The notes beneath the pieces were generated by a model. That model worked only from the letters and a program-made list of their open reading frames with translations. It had not been told where the DNA came from and searched no databases. A stretch of DNA of 64,000 bases from Bradyrhizobium frederickii (lineage in GTDB: Bacteria > Pseudomonadota > Alphaproteobacteria > Rhizobiales > Xanthobacteraceae): contig NZ_SPQS01000003.1 in the NCBI RefSeq assembly GCF_004570865.1, positions 248,001 to 312,000 on the forward strand, in the 5' to 3' direction. Made by a program: the position numbers and the translations under genes. Of the stretch, positions 46,184 through 54,862 are shown piece by piece (positions within the stretch are counted from its first letter, which is position 1; the number at the start of each line of letters is the position of its first letter).

Positions 46184-46420
46184 CAGATATTCCTGAGGCC
46201 CTTGGTGTGACCCGCGCCCGGCCGCCGTTAGGCCTTCCGAACGCGGCGATGATGTGACCAAACGCCGCCAATGGCGATTTTGCGGCGCAGGGCCACTGTG
46301 ACGACGCAATGGCGGGTTACGGGTTCCCTCAGGCGGATGCCCGCTCGCGGCAGCAAGCCTGTCTATTCGCGCGGGCGCGCGAAAGCGAATAAGAAAACGC
46401 TGCAAAACGGGAGAGGTGCC

Positions 46421-46621
46421 ATGACGAAAGCAATCCTCAGCGACACCCCCAGGCAAAATCCCTGTGCCCAGTGCGGCACGCCGATCCCGCGGCCCGACTG
46501 GATCGAGCCGGGCGAGGGCCGCGTCTCCTATCTCTGGACCTGCCACGTCTGCAATTATCGCTTCGAGGCGGTGGCGGTCTACGACGAGGCGGCCGTCGAG
46601 CACCCGCCGCTCGCGGCGTAG
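46421..46621 (+). CDS. Small zinc-ribbon-like protein
   Basis: A 66-residue protein with two CxxC knuckles (PCAQCGTPIP and WTCHVCNYRFEA) that probably bind one zinc. The C-terminal part is acidic. ATG 46421 has GGGAGAGG 6 bases upstream, and the codon bias fits a real gene. It could be a DNA- or protein-binding adaptor; no family name can be given. Confidence 0.75.
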   Translation: MTKAILSDTPRQNPCAQCGTPIPRPDWIEPGEGRVSYLWTCHVCNYRFEAVAVYDEAAVEHPPLAA

Positions 46622-46650
46622 GACGTTCCGCCATGTAGCACGGTCGTCTT

Positions 46651-46675
46651 CACCTCTCCCCGCTGGGAAGAGGTG
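46651..46675. repeat. Short family D hairpin
   Basis: CACCTCTCCCC and AAGAGGTG around GCTGG form a short hairpin 30 bases past the zinc-ribbon gene. Confidence 0.55.
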
Positions 46676-46684
46676 AAGCAAGCG

Positions 46685-46729
46685 CCTAAAGCGCGATGCG
46701 ATTAGGATGAATCGTCATCGCGCTTTAGG
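46685..46729. repeat. Perfect-arm palindrome
   Basis: CCTAAAGCGCGATG at 46685-46698 pairs perfectly with CATCGCGCTTTAGG at 46716-46729, with GATT/AATC pairing inside. It is a strong stem between convergent genes and may terminate either transcript. Confidence 0.75.
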
Positions 46730-46740
46730 TTGTTGTTTAA

Positions 46741-46785
46741 GCATGATCGTTTCGGAAAACCGCTGCGCACTTTTCCGGATCATGC
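46741..46785. repeat. Dispersed palindromic repeat, family H
   Basis: GCATGATC ... CGGAAAA on the left and CTTTTCCG-GATCATGC on the right. A half copy is at 33514. It ends next to the histidine kinase stop. Confidence 0.8.
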
Positions 46786-46786
46786 A

Positions 46787-48109
46787 TTAGGCGGCGAGCC
46801 TGGGCTGCTGCCAGAGCGGCAATTGCATCCGCACGATCAGTCCGTGCGGGACGCGGTCGTGCAGCGACAGCTCGCCGCCATGGGCGAGCGCGATGGCACG
46901 CGCGATCGACAGGCCGAGCCCGAAGCCGGTGGATTCGTCCATGGTGCGCGCATCGTCGCCCCGGACGAACGGCTCCAGCACCTCCTGCTTGCGCGCATCC
47001 GAAATGCCGGGGCCGTCGTCCTCGACGTCGATGACCAACCTGCTGCCCAAGACGTCGAGGCGGATCGTCACCTCGGCGCCGAAGCGCACCGCGTTCTCGA
47101 CGAGGTTGGTGACGCCGCGATGCAGATCGTCGGGCCGCGCGGCGGCGGTCGCGGATGCGGGCCCGTCGTAACGCACGACATGGCCCATGTCGCCGAACTG
47201 ATCGGCGATGAGCTGGAGCGTGCTCGCGATGTCGACCAGCGTCGCGGCCTCGACCTTGCGGTCGTTGCGCAACAGCGACAACACCGATTCCAGCATCGCG
47301 CGCATCTGGTCGAGGTCGATCAGCATGCGCTTGCGGTGGCCCTCGTCCTCGATGAACTCGGCACGCAGCCGCAGCCGCGTGATCGGCGTGCGCAGATCGT
47401 GGCTGATCGCGGCCAGCATCCTGGTGCGATCCGACATCAGCAGGGCGATCCGCTCGTGCATGCGGTTGAAGGCGCGCGCCACCGAGCGGATCTCTTCCGG
47501 ACCGCGCTCGGGCAGCGGTTCGGCCCCGCCGTCCAGGCTGAAATTCTCGGCGGCCTTGGCGAATGACGACAGCGGCGCGGCCAGCGCGCGCGCCGCCCAC
47601 AGGCCGAGCACGGTGACGCAGATGAAGGCGGTCATCAGCGCCATCAGCCAGGGCGCGCCCCAGAACCATGGCCGCGGCCCGCCGTCGACATGCCCGGCGA
47701 TCATGGTGCCGTCGGGCAATTCGACGCCGATGCGGGATTGGGAGCCGCGCGAGGCAAGCTGGACCGCCTTGTAGCCGCGCCCGAGATGGCGGCGCATCCC
47801 GCGCAGGGGCTGATTGTCGCTCTCCTCGACACTTGCGGTGCCAGGGGCGAGCATTTCGATGCCGAGCTTGGGGAAGGCGCGCGCGAGATCGGCGAGGAGG
47901 CGCGGGCGCTCGCCGGCCTCGGCCGCGCCGAGCAGCAGCGCGGCATCGGTCAGCTGATGCGCGCCGTCCGGCGGCGCGTCGGAGCGGTCCGGCCGGCTGA
48001 TCAGGAAGGCGGTGGTGACGACGAGATGGAGCGCGACGGTCGAAGCCAGCACCAGCGCGGCGATCTGCCCGCCGATCCCCTTGAGGTGAAAGAACCCGAA
48101 CGGCTTCAT
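46787..48109 (-). CDS. Two-component sensor histidine kinase
   Basis: A 440-residue inner-membrane kinase: TM1 about residues 12-36, a periplasmic sensor of about 110 residues, TM2 about 151-175, HAMP, then HisKA with phospho-acceptor H237 (AAISHDLRTPITRL), and a HATPase_c domain with NLVENAVRFG, DDGPGI and GFGLGLSIAR. The HDLRTP form groups it with EnvZ-like kinases. A TTG at 48127 is also in frame and would overlap the regulator stop. It follows the response regulator gene by 14 bases and forms a pair with it. Confidence 0.93.
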   Translation of the reverse strand: MKPFGFFHLKGIGGQIAALVLASTVALHLVVTTAFLISRPDRSDAPPDGAHQLTDAALLLGAAEAGERPRLLADLARAFPKLGIEMLAPGTASVEESDNQPLRGMRRHLGRGYKAVQLASRGSQSRIGVELPDGTMIAGHVDGGPRPWFWGAPWLMALMTAFICVTVLGLWAARALAAPLSSFAKAAENFSLDGGAEPLPERGPEEIRSVARAFNRMHERIALLMSDRTRMLAAISHDLRTPITRLRLRAEFIEDEGHRKRMLIDLDQMRAMLESVLSLLRNDRKVEAATLVDIASTLQLIADQFGDMGHVVRYDGPASATAAARPDDLHRGVTNLVENAVRFGAEVTIRLDVLGSRLVIDVEDDGPGISDARKQEVLEPFVRGDDARTMDESTGFGLGLSIARAIALAHGGELSLHDRVPHGLIVRMQLPLWQQPRLAA

Positions 48110-48123
48110 CGTCGGCGTCCCCG

Positions 48124-48924
48124 TCAATTGCTCAGGGGCGCTGCGACCGCTTCAGTGCTCGCGGCTTGAGGGCTTGCCGCCTGAAGGCCTGTCGCTTGAA
48201 GGTTTGCGACCTGCGTTCGCGGCGTGAACAGATAGCCGCCGGAGCGCACCGTCTTGATGAGGGTGGGATCGGCCGGGTTGGGCTCGATCTTGCGGCGGAT
48301 GCGGCTGACGAGCACGTCGATGGAGCGCTCGAACGAGCCGGTGTTGCGTCCCTGCGTGAGGTCGAGCAGGCTGTCGCGCGACAGCACGCGGCCCGGCCGT
48401 TCGCAGAACGTGCGCAAGAGATCGAATTCGGCGCTGGTCACCGCGACGCGCGCACCTTCCGGATTGCGCAATTCGCGCAGCCGCAGATCGATGTGCCAGC
48501 CCTCGAAGGTGAGCGTGGAGGCGCCCTCGATCGAGCTTGCCGCTTGCGCCGCGGCCTGGCGGCGCAGCACCGCGTTGATGCGGGCGAGCAGCTCGCGCGG
48601 GTTGAAGGGCTTTGGCAGATAATCGTCCGCGCCCATCTCGAGGCCGACGATGCGGTCGACGTCCTCGCCGCGCGCGGTCAGCATGATGATCGGCGTCTGT
48701 CCCTCGGCGCGTACCTTGCGGCACAGGCTGAGGCCGTCCTCGCCGGGCAGCATGACGTCGAGAATGATGAGATCGACGCGGTGATCGGCCATGGCGCGCG
48801 ACATCTCGCGGCCATCGCTCACGGCGGTGACGTTGCAGGCGTTGTTGCGCAGGTACTTCGCAATCAACGTCCGGGTTTCGCGGTCGTCCTCGACGACGAG
48901 GATGTTGGGATTGGGAATGGCCAT
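48124..48924 (-). CDS. OmpR-family response regulator
   Basis: A 266-residue regulator: receiver domain 5-120 with phospho-acceptor D56 (LIILDVMLPGEDG) and conserved Lys in LPKPFNPREL; winged-helix DNA-binding domain about 140-240 (VTSAEFDLLRTFCERPGRV, RSIDVLVSRIRRKIEPNP, IKTVRSGGYLF). The 30-residue tail is Ala/Gln-rich and non-conserved. ATG 48924 (MAIPNPNILVVEDD) is the family-typical start. It is cotranscribed with the downstream kinase and probably autoregulated. Confidence 0.94.
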   Translation of the reverse strand: MAIPNPNILVVEDDRETRTLIAKYLRNNACNVTAVSDGREMSRAMADHRVDLIILDVMLPGEDGLSLCRKVRAEGQTPIIMLTARGEDVDRIVGLEMGADDYLPKPFNPRELLARINAVLRRQAAAQAASSIEGASTLTFEGWHIDLRLRELRNPEGARVAVTSAEFDLLRTFCERPGRVLSRDSLLDLTQGRNTGSFERSIDVLVSRIRRKIEPNPADPTLIKTVRSGGYLFTPRTQVANLQATGLQAASPQAASTEAVAAPLSN

Positions 48925-49333
48925 GCCCTTTGTTTGTCCAAGATTCGGGCCAAATGGCGAGGATTTTTGTTTCGGATTGTTTCTGCCCGGCTTGCCGCAA
49001 CAGGCCGCAATCGCGCCGTCGCGCAGCGGCAAGCTCTCGTTAAGGCCGTTAACCGTACCGTGGCGTGGTCAGTGGCGAAACCCGCCAAGATCTTCTGATC
49101 GACCACAAGAGCTGACCCCGAGCGACGCGGGTCGGCGCGGCTCCTCGCCGCGATCGTGCTTCACCCAGGGCGCACGGTCGTCGGCGGGGAACCGTGCATC
49201 GCAATATGTTCCTGAGTGACGCAGGAACAGCCGCGCGTGCGCGCGCGCAACGCGACGAAATTGCGGCGTGCACGGAACTGCGCGTGGTCAGCGCTGTTTT
49301 CTCCGCACGAGTTTCGTTGAAGGAGAGGACAAC
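48925..49333. other. Divergent intergenic region with regulatory-like motifs
   Basis: Between the response regulator and the PRC-barrel gene. It holds TTAA-GGCCG-TTAA at about 49036-49048 (spacing 5, so not a CtrA site), a perfect 8-base inverted repeat TGTTCCTG / CAGGAACA at 49207-49229, and GGAAC-N16-TGTT at 49274-49298, close to the EcfG promoter consensus. No gene is supported. Confidence 0.5.
49274..49298 (+). promoter_or_regulatory. Candidate EcfG (general stress) promoter
   Basis: GGAAC, 16 bases, then TGTT, against the alphaproteobacterial EcfG consensus GGAAC-N16-CGTT. It lies 36 bases upstream of the PRC-barrel gene, a class often under general stress control. One mismatch in the -10 makes this tentative. 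Confidence 0.35.
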
Positions 49334-49861
49334 ATGATGAAGTCGATCGTCGCCGGTCTTGCCGGCACCGCACTGCTTACGACCGTTGCGTTCGCGCAAG
49401 CACCGACCGCCACCACCGACAAGGCGGCGCCTTCCGCCACGACGTCCACGGCTACGACCACGGCGTCCGGCCAGTGGCGTACGTCCAAGATGGACGGCCT
49501 GAAGGTCTATAACGAAGCCAACGAGAACATCGGCACCATCAACGACCTGCTGATGGACAAGAACGGCGACATCAAGATCGCCGTGATCGGCGTCGGCGGC
49601 TTCCTCGGCCTCGGCGAGCATCTGGTCGCCGTGCCCTACGAGAAGCTGAAGTTCGTCAACGAGGCCGTGGCCTATACCGGCACCGGCACGAACCCGGGCG
49701 CCAAGCCCGCGACGACGACGACCACCGGCGCCGCCACCGGCACCGACAAGCCCGCCGCGACCACGACGTCGTCCGCGTCGAAATGGTATCCGGATCACGC
49801 CGTGTTCAACGCCAGCAAGGACGAGCTGAAGAACATGCCGCAGTTCAAGTATTCGGAGTAA
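49334..49861 (+). CDS. Exported PRC-barrel domain protein
   Basis: A 175-residue protein with signal peptide 1-21 (AFAQ), a Thr/Ala-rich linker, and a PRC-barrel domain at about 47-110 (SKMDGLKVYNEANENIGTIN, VIGVGGFLGLGEHLVAVPY). A second Thr/Ala-rich linker and a short tail (SKWYPDHAVFNASKDELKN) follow. PRC-barrel proteins of this exported type are abundant in rhizobia and stress-associated; biochemical role unknown. ATG 49334 has GGAGAGGA upstream and a strong terminator follows. Confidence 0.88.
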   Translation: MMKSIVAGLAGTALLTTVAFAQAPTATTDKAAPSATTSTATTTASGQWRTSKMDGLKVYNEANENIGTINDLLMDKNGDIKIAVIGVGGFLGLGEHLVAVPYEKLKFVNEAVAYTGTGTNPGAKPATTTTTGAATGTDKPAATTTSSASKWYPDHAVFNASKDELKNMPQFKYSE

Positions 49862-49885
49862 TGGGCTTCTAGCCATCTGAACGAA

Positions 49886-49927
49886 GCGCGCCCGGTTTTC
49901 ACCGGGCGCGCTGTCGTGTCGTTTTTT
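49886..49927 (+). terminator. Rho-independent terminator after the PRC-barrel gene
   Basis: GCGCGCCCGGT at 49886-49896 pairs perfectly with ACCGGGCGCGC at 49901-49911 around TTTC; a T run (TTTTTT) is at 49922-49927, slightly distant from the stem. Confidence 0.8.
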
Positions 49928-49969
49928 GCGTCGCCCGGCTTGCGGGAAGAGGGAACGATAACCCTCCGC

Positions 49970-50797
49970 TCAGCCGCCGGCCTTGAGCCGCTCGTTGCGG
50001 CGGCGCAGGGCTTCCATGGTGGCGAGGAGGATGACCGACACACTGGTCAGGATCAATGCCGCGGCCGTGATGGTTGGGCTGATGTTCTCGCGAATGCCGC
50101 TGAACATCTCGCGCGGCAGGGTGCGCTGCTCGGGCCCCGCCATGAACAGCACGATCACCACCTCGTCGAAGCTGGTCGCGAAGGCGAACAGCGCCCCCGA
50201 GGCGAGGCCGGGCAGGATCAGCGGCAGGATCACGCGGCGGAACGCTTCGAGCGGCGAGGCGCCGAGCGAGGCGGCGGCGCGCGCCAGGTTGGTGTCGAAG
50301 CTTTGCAGCGTCGCGCCGACCGTGATCACCACGAAGGGCGTCGCCAGCGCGGTGTGGGCCAGGATCAAGCCGAGATAGCTGCCGGTCAGTCCGATCGGCG
50401 CAAAGAAGAAATACAGGCCAACCGCGGTGATGACGCCGGGCACGACGACCGGCGACAGCACGAAAGCCAGCACGAGCGGCTTGAACCGGCTCTTCCACTG
50501 CGCCAGCCCCAGCGCGGCCAGCGTGCCAAGCACCATCGACAGTGCGGTCGAGGCGACGCCGATGATCACGCTGTTCTTCAGCGCATTCATCCAGCGCGGC
50601 GAGGTGATGAAGTCCTCGTACCAGCGCAAGGACAGCCCGGGCAGCGGATAGGTGAGGTAGGAGCCCGAGCTGAAGGACAGCGGCATGATCGCGAGGATCG
50701 GCGCGATCAGGAAGACGAACACCAGCGTGGAGACGACGATGGTCGCGGTCCACGCGATGCGTTGGCTGGGCGTGCGCAGGGCGGAATTGTCGCTCAA
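49970..50797 (-). CDS. Polyamine-type ABC transporter permease (PotC-like)
   Basis: A 275-residue inner-membrane permease with six predicted helices. The EAA loop reads RAAASLGASPLEAFRRVILPLILPG. The start is TTG 50797, which overlaps the TGA of the upstream permease by 3 bases (ATTGA) and has GGAGG about 9 bases before it; no in-frame ATG starts before the first helix. It pairs with the product of 50794 to form the translocation channel of a spermidine/putrescine-like importer. Confidence 0.9.
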   Translation of the reverse strand: MSDNSALRTPSQRIAWTATIVVSTLVFVFLIAPILAIMPLSFSSGSYLTYPLPGLSLRWYEDFITSPRWMNALKNSVIIGVASTALSMVLGTLAALGLAQWKSRFKPLVLAFVLSPVVVPGVITAVGLYFFFAPIGLTGSYLGLILAHTALATPFVVITVGATLQSFDTNLARAAASLGASPLEAFRRVILPLILPGLASGALFAFATSFDEVVIVLFMAGPEQRTLPREMFSGIRENISPTITAAALILTSVSVILLATMEALRRRNERLKAGG

Positions 50798-52056
50798 TTC
50801 TTCATGCCTCCGGTGACCTGCTGGCCCTGCACCAGCTTGCCGTAGACGAGCGCCAGGAGAATGGTGGCGAGCAGCAGCACGGCACCGAGCGCCGAAGCGA
50901 GGCCCCAATTGGCCGTGTCGGTGGTGTAGAGCGCGATGAAATAGCTTATCATCTGGTCGGCGGCGCCGCCGACCAGGGCCGGTGTGATGTAATAGCCGAG
51001 CGCCAGGATGAAGACGAGCAGGCTTCCCGCGCCGATCCCCGGCAGGGTCTGAGGCAGGTAGATGCGCAGGAAGGCGGTGACCGGCGGTGCGCCAAGCGAG
51101 GCGGCGGCGCGCAAGTAAGCCGGCGAAATCGCCTTCATGCTGCTGTACAGCGGCAGGATCATGAACGGCAGCAGAACGTGGGTCATGGCCACGCAGACGC
51201 CGAAACGGTTGTAGATCAGGCGCAGCGGCTCGTCGATGATGCCAAGCCAGTGCAGGCTGTCGTTGACGACGCCCTTGCTCTGCAGCAGCACGATCCAGGC
51301 GCAGGTGCGGACCAGAAGCGACGTCCAGAACGGCAGCAGGACGAAGATCATCAGGAGGTTCGATTTACCCTGCGGCAGCGTCGCCAAGAGGTAAGCGACC
51401 GGGAAGCCGAGGATCAGGCAGAGGACGGTGACGCTGAGACTGATGACGAAGGTGCGGACGAACAGGCTGCGGTAGATGGCCTGGTCCGGCGGGGCCGCGA
51501 CGATCGCGCCGTCCACGTTCTGCACGAGATCGAGCGCCGCCAGAAGGTAGAAGCCCGTGATGGGGCCGCTGGCGTCCTTGATCGTCGTCCAGGTGGCGCG
51601 TTCGCGCCAGGCCGGATTGATCTTGCTCAGCGTCTCCTTGGCGGTGCCGGGCTCGGGCGCGGCCTTCAGATTGCGGGCGGTGCTGGTCAGGATCGTGCGA
51701 AAACCGTTCAGCGCGTAGTTCAACCGCTTCGCCGCGATGGCGATGGTGCCGGCGGCGCGCGCCGCCAGCACGTCGCTTGCCAGTGCTGAATAGGCTTTTT
51801 CGTCCGGCAGGTCCTTGCCGTCCCAATCGGCGAGAGCAGCTATGGTTTGAGGCAGAACCTGACGCACCTCCCTGTCATCGACCGCGCGCCACAACATGCC
51901 GGCGATGGGCCCGGCGAAGGTGAAGAGCAGGAAGACGAGAAGCGGCGCGACCAGCGCCAATGCCTTGACCTGGCGCGTCCGCTCCGCACGCCTCAATCGG
52001 CGCTTGAGCGGCACCTCGGTCTGGGTATTGGCGCCGGTCAGGTACGCTGTCGTCAT
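50794..52056 (-). CDS. Polyamine-type ABC transporter permease (PotB-like) with extra periplasmic domain
   Basis: A 420-residue permease, longer than the usual about 285. TM1 is at residues 34-54, then a hydrophilic insertion of about 130 residues (VDDREVRQVLPQTIAALADW and onward to AAPPDQAIYRS), then the core TMs and the EAA loop RAAASLGAPPVTAFLRIYLPQTLPG. The insertion is predicted periplasmic and may contact the binding protein. ATG 52056 is used; an upstream in-frame ATG at 52086 is less likely. It is translationally coupled to the second permease. Confidence 0.9.
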   Translation of the reverse strand: MTTAYLTGANTQTEVPLKRRLRRAERTRQVKALALVAPLLVFLLFTFAGPIAGMLWRAVDDREVRQVLPQTIAALADWDGKDLPDEKAYSALASDVLAARAAGTIAIAAKRLNYALNGFRTILTSTARNLKAAPEPGTAKETLSKINPAWRERATWTTIKDASGPITGFYLLAALDLVQNVDGAIVAAPPDQAIYRSLFVRTFVISLSVTVLCLILGFPVAYLLATLPQGKSNLLMIFVLLPFWTSLLVRTCAWIVLLQSKGVVNDSLHWLGIIDEPLRLIYNRFGVCVAMTHVLLPFMILPLYSSMKAISPAYLRAAASLGAPPVTAFLRIYLPQTLPGIGAGSLLVFILALGYYITPALVGGAADQMISYFIALYTTDTANWGLASALGAVLLLATILLALVYGKLVQGQQVTGGMKN

Positions 52057-52089
52057 GGAGAGGGCCTGTTGGAGTGGCCTGGGCAAGCG

Positions 52090-52223
52090 CCTCGTCCTTC
52101 GAGACGACCGCTTCGCGGTCTCCTCAGGATGAGGCTCATCGACATCGCTGCTTGCAAAGTTGCTGCCACAGACTCAGACCTCATCCTGAGGGCCCGCCGC
52201 AGGCGGGCGTCTCGAAGGATGCG
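52090..52223. repeat. Dispersed palindromic repeat, family C
   Basis: CCTCGTCCTTCGAGACG left (with CTCCTCAGGATGAGG) and CTCATCCTGAGGG plus GGCGTCTCGAAGGATG right. Copies are at 54675 and 59674. It lies between the binding-protein and first permease genes. Confidence 0.88.
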
Positions 52224-52271
52224 CCGCGGACGAGTCGTCCGCCACGCATCTCTTACCTATTCGGCAAGGCG

Positions 52272-53330
52272 CTATTTCGCGGCCCATTTGTTGAAGCGCT
52301 CGGTCAGGCGGTCGATGTTCTCGAGCCAGAAGGCGACGTTGATCTCGACCGCGTTCTTGATGTTGTCAGGCGCAGTCGGCAGGTCCTTCAGAACGGCGGG
52401 GGCGAGCCTGCCGGCCGCGTCCTTGTTCGAGGTGCCGTAGGCGATGTTCTCCGACAGTTTCGCCTGGTTCTCCGCCTTGCCGACGAAGTCCAGGAACTTG
52501 TAGGCGGCGTCCTTGTTCGGACTGCCCTTCAGGATGACCCAGCTGTCGAGCGTGAACAGCGCGCCGTCCCACACCATGCCGAAGTTCTTCTTCTCGTTCT
52601 TGTTCGCGGTGTCGATGCGGCCATTGTAGACCGAGGTCATCGCCACCTCGCCGGAGGCGAGCAGTTGCGGCGGCTGGGCGCCGGCCTTCCACCAGACGAT
52701 GTCGCCCTTGATGGAGTCGAGCTTCTTGAAGGCGCGCTCGACGCCCTCGTCGGTGGCCAGCACCTTGTAGACGTCTTTCGGTGCGACGCCGTCGGCCATC
52801 AGCGCGATTTCCAGCGTGGTCTTCGGGCCCTGACGCAGGGCGCGCTTGCCCGGAATCTTCTTGGTGTCGAAGAAGTCGGCCCAGCCCTTCGGGGCTTCCT
52901 TCAGCTTGTCCTTGTCGTAGCCGAGCACGAAGTCGTAGAGGATGGCGCCGACGCCGCACGGATTGACCGATGGCGGGATATAGGCGGCCTCGCCGCCGAT
53001 CTTGGTATAGTCCAGCTTCTCGAACAGCCCTTCCTCGCAGCCGACCGCGAGCTCGTCGCTCTCGACCTGGACGACGTCCCAGGTGGCGGCACCGCCTTGC
53101 ACCTTGGCGCGCAGCACGCCGACGCCGCCGTCCCAGGACTCGTCGTTCATGGCAATTCCGGCCGCCTTCTTGAACGGCTCGAAGTAGACCTTCTTCTGGG
53201 CCTCCTGATAGGCGCCGCCCCACGACACGACGGTGAGGTCACGCGCCTGTGCGACCGTCGCCAGCGCAGCGCTGGCACCGAGCGCCGCGGCGAAACCCAG
53301 AGCAATCCTGCCAATCTTGCGCTTCATCAT
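52272..53330 (-). CDS. Polyamine-type ABC transporter substrate-binding protein (PotD/PotF-like)
   Basis: A 352-residue periplasmic binding protein. Signal peptide 1-29 (AQARD) followed by LTVVSWGGAYQEAQKKVYFEPF, the usual first strand/helix of the PotD-like group. VVQVESDELAVGCEEGLFEKLDY and VWWKAGAQPPQLLASGEVAM are further family segments. It captures a polyamine or related cation for the coupled permeases. ATG 53330 or the next codon (MKRK) starts the protein. It lies between the ATPase and permease genes. Confidence 0.9.
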   Translation of the reverse strand: MMKRKIGRIALGFAAALGASAALATVAQARDLTVVSWGGAYQEAQKKVYFEPFKKAAGIAMNDESWDGGVGVLRAKVQGGAATWDVVQVESDELAVGCEEGLFEKLDYTKIGGEAAYIPPSVNPCGVGAILYDFVLGYDKDKLKEAPKGWADFFDTKKIPGKRALRQGPKTTLEIALMADGVAPKDVYKVLATDEGVERAFKKLDSIKGDIVWWKAGAQPPQLLASGEVAMTSVYNGRIDTANKNEKKNFGMVWDGALFTLDSWVILKGSPNKDAAYKFLDFVGKAENQAKLSENIAYGTSNKDAAGRLAPAVLKDLPTAPDNIKNAVEINVAFWLENIDRLTERFNKWAAK

Positions 53331-53395
53331 GGTCTTGGTTCCTTCTTCGTGCGAGTTGCGTTGAGGTTGCGTACTTCAAGTCCGCGTGCGTTGGA

Positions 53396-54505
53396 TCAGA
53401 CCGGATCGAGGGCGAGGCAATCCTCTGGGCGGAAGGTGATGAACACGCTTTTGCCATGTCTCAGGCTGCCATGTGCGCCCGGCTGAAGCTTGACCATGAA
53501 CTCGCCGTTGCCGGCGACGTCGAGCACGGCCAGCGCGTGGTCGCCAAGATAGATGGTGTTCTGCACCCTCGCCGGCAGGCGGTTTGGTCCGTCGCTGGAG
53601 CTGTCGTCCGTGACAATGGCGATCCGCTCCGGCCGCACCGAGAGCGCGGTGGACGCGCCCGCGCCCGAGACGTTGACCGCCCGGGCGGTGACGGCGCCGC
53701 CACCGGTCAGCGCGACGCGGCAATAGTCCTTGTCGACCGTCTCGACGGTGCCGGCCAGCACGTTGTTCTCGCCGATGAAATGGGCGACGAAGCTGTTGAC
53801 CGGGTGCTCGTACAGCGCGTCGGGCTTGTCGATCTGCTGCACGATGCCGTCGTTGAACACGGCGATGCGGTCGGACATGGTGAGCGCTTCGCTCTGATCG
53901 TGGGTGACGTAGACGATCGTGATGCCCATCGTCTCGTGCAACTGCTTGATCTCCAGCTGCATCTGCTCGCGCAGGCGCTTGTCGAGGGCGCCGAGCGGCT
54001 CGTCCATCAGCACGAGCTGCGGATTGAAGACCAGCGCGCGGGCCAGCGCCACGCGCTGCTGCTGGCCGCCGGACAGCTGTCCGGGCCGCCGGTGCGCCAG
54101 GTTTTCCATCTTGATCATGCGCAACGCCGCAGCCACGCGCTCCTGCACGTCCGCCTTGCTCGTTTTGCGAACGGATAGCGGGAAGGCGATGTTCTCGGCG
54201 ATCGTCAGGTGCGGAAACAAGGCATAGTTCTGGAACACCATGCCGATGTCGCGCTTGTGCGGCGGCATGGTCTTGATCGGCCGGTCAGCGAGATAGATCT
54301 CGCCATGGGTCGGCACCTCGAAGCCGGCCAGCATCATCAGCGTGGTCGTCTTGCCCGAGCCCGACGGGCCGAGCAGGGTGATGAACTCGCCCTTCCTGAT
54401 GTCGAGGTCGAGGTTCTTCACCACGAGGTGCTCGCCATCATAGGTCTTCTGAATGCCGGAAAAGCGCACCAATGCCGGCGCGGGCGTCACCATGCCGGCT
54501 TCCAT
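53396..54505 (-). CDS. Polyamine-type ABC transporter ATP-binding protein (PotA-like)
   Basis: A 369-residue ATPase. Walker A GPSGSGKTT at 46-54, Q-loop MVFQNYALFPHLT, signature LSGGQQQR, Walker B LVLMDEPLGALD, and H-loop VTHDQSEAL. The C-terminal third is a TOBE regulatory domain (about 275-365, ALSVRPERI ... ITFRPEDCLAL). It is the first gene of a four-gene importer operon on the minus strand (ATPase, binding protein, permease, permease). Substrate is probably spermidine/putrescine or a related amine. Confidence 0.92.
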   Translation of the reverse strand: MEAGMVTPAPALVRFSGIQKTYDGEHLVVKNLDLDIRKGEFITLLGPSGSGKTTTLMMLAGFEVPTHGEIYLADRPIKTMPPHKRDIGMVFQNYALFPHLTIAENIAFPLSVRKTSKADVQERVAAALRMIKMENLAHRRPGQLSGGQQQRVALARALVFNPQLVLMDEPLGALDKRLREQMQLEIKQLHETMGITIVYVTHDQSEALTMSDRIAVFNDGIVQQIDKPDALYEHPVNSFVAHFIGENNVLAGTVETVDKDYCRVALTGGGAVTARAVNVSGAGASTALSVRPERIAIVTDDSSSDGPNRLPARVQNTIYLGDHALAVLDVAGNGEFMVKLQPGAHGSLRHGKSVFITFRPEDCLALDPV

Positions 54506-54674
54506 GTTGTCCTCGGCTTGCCGCTACAATGCTTGTCAGCACCTCGTTCGAGGTGGCTGGGGGCAGCTTAGCATCCTCCGATGAGAATGCCAGCGGGCCG
54601 ACCGATGAAGAGGCGTGCGCTTCCGGCGAGTGTAGGCTATCGCATATGGCCCGGGGCGGCAGCCTGCGCGCGCG

Positions 54675-54809
54675 CCTCGTCCTTCGAGACGGCGCTTACG
54701 CGCCTCCTCAGGATGAGGCTAATCGGCGTGAGTGCCCTTTTGAAACTGCTGCCCCTCGCTCCGTCCTCATCCTGAGGAGCCCGCCCAAAGCGGGCGTCTC
54801 GAAGGATGG
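54675..54809. repeat. Dispersed palindromic repeat, family C
   Basis: CCTCGTCCTTCGAGACGGCG left and GGGCGTCTCGAAGGATGG right with CCTCAGGATGAGG / CCTCATCCTGAGG inner arms. It occupies the gap between the DUF4403 gene stop and the ATPase start; nothing else is seen in 54506-54862. Confidence 0.88.
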
Positions 54810-54862
54810 CTGCAGGGAAAAGCTCTCAAAATGCGATAGCCGTGAGAGCGAGTGAAAGCGCG

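Noticed and set aside
49036..49048. Paired TTAA motifs upstream of the response regulator
   Set aside because: The spacer is 5 bases, not the 7 required for a CtrA site.
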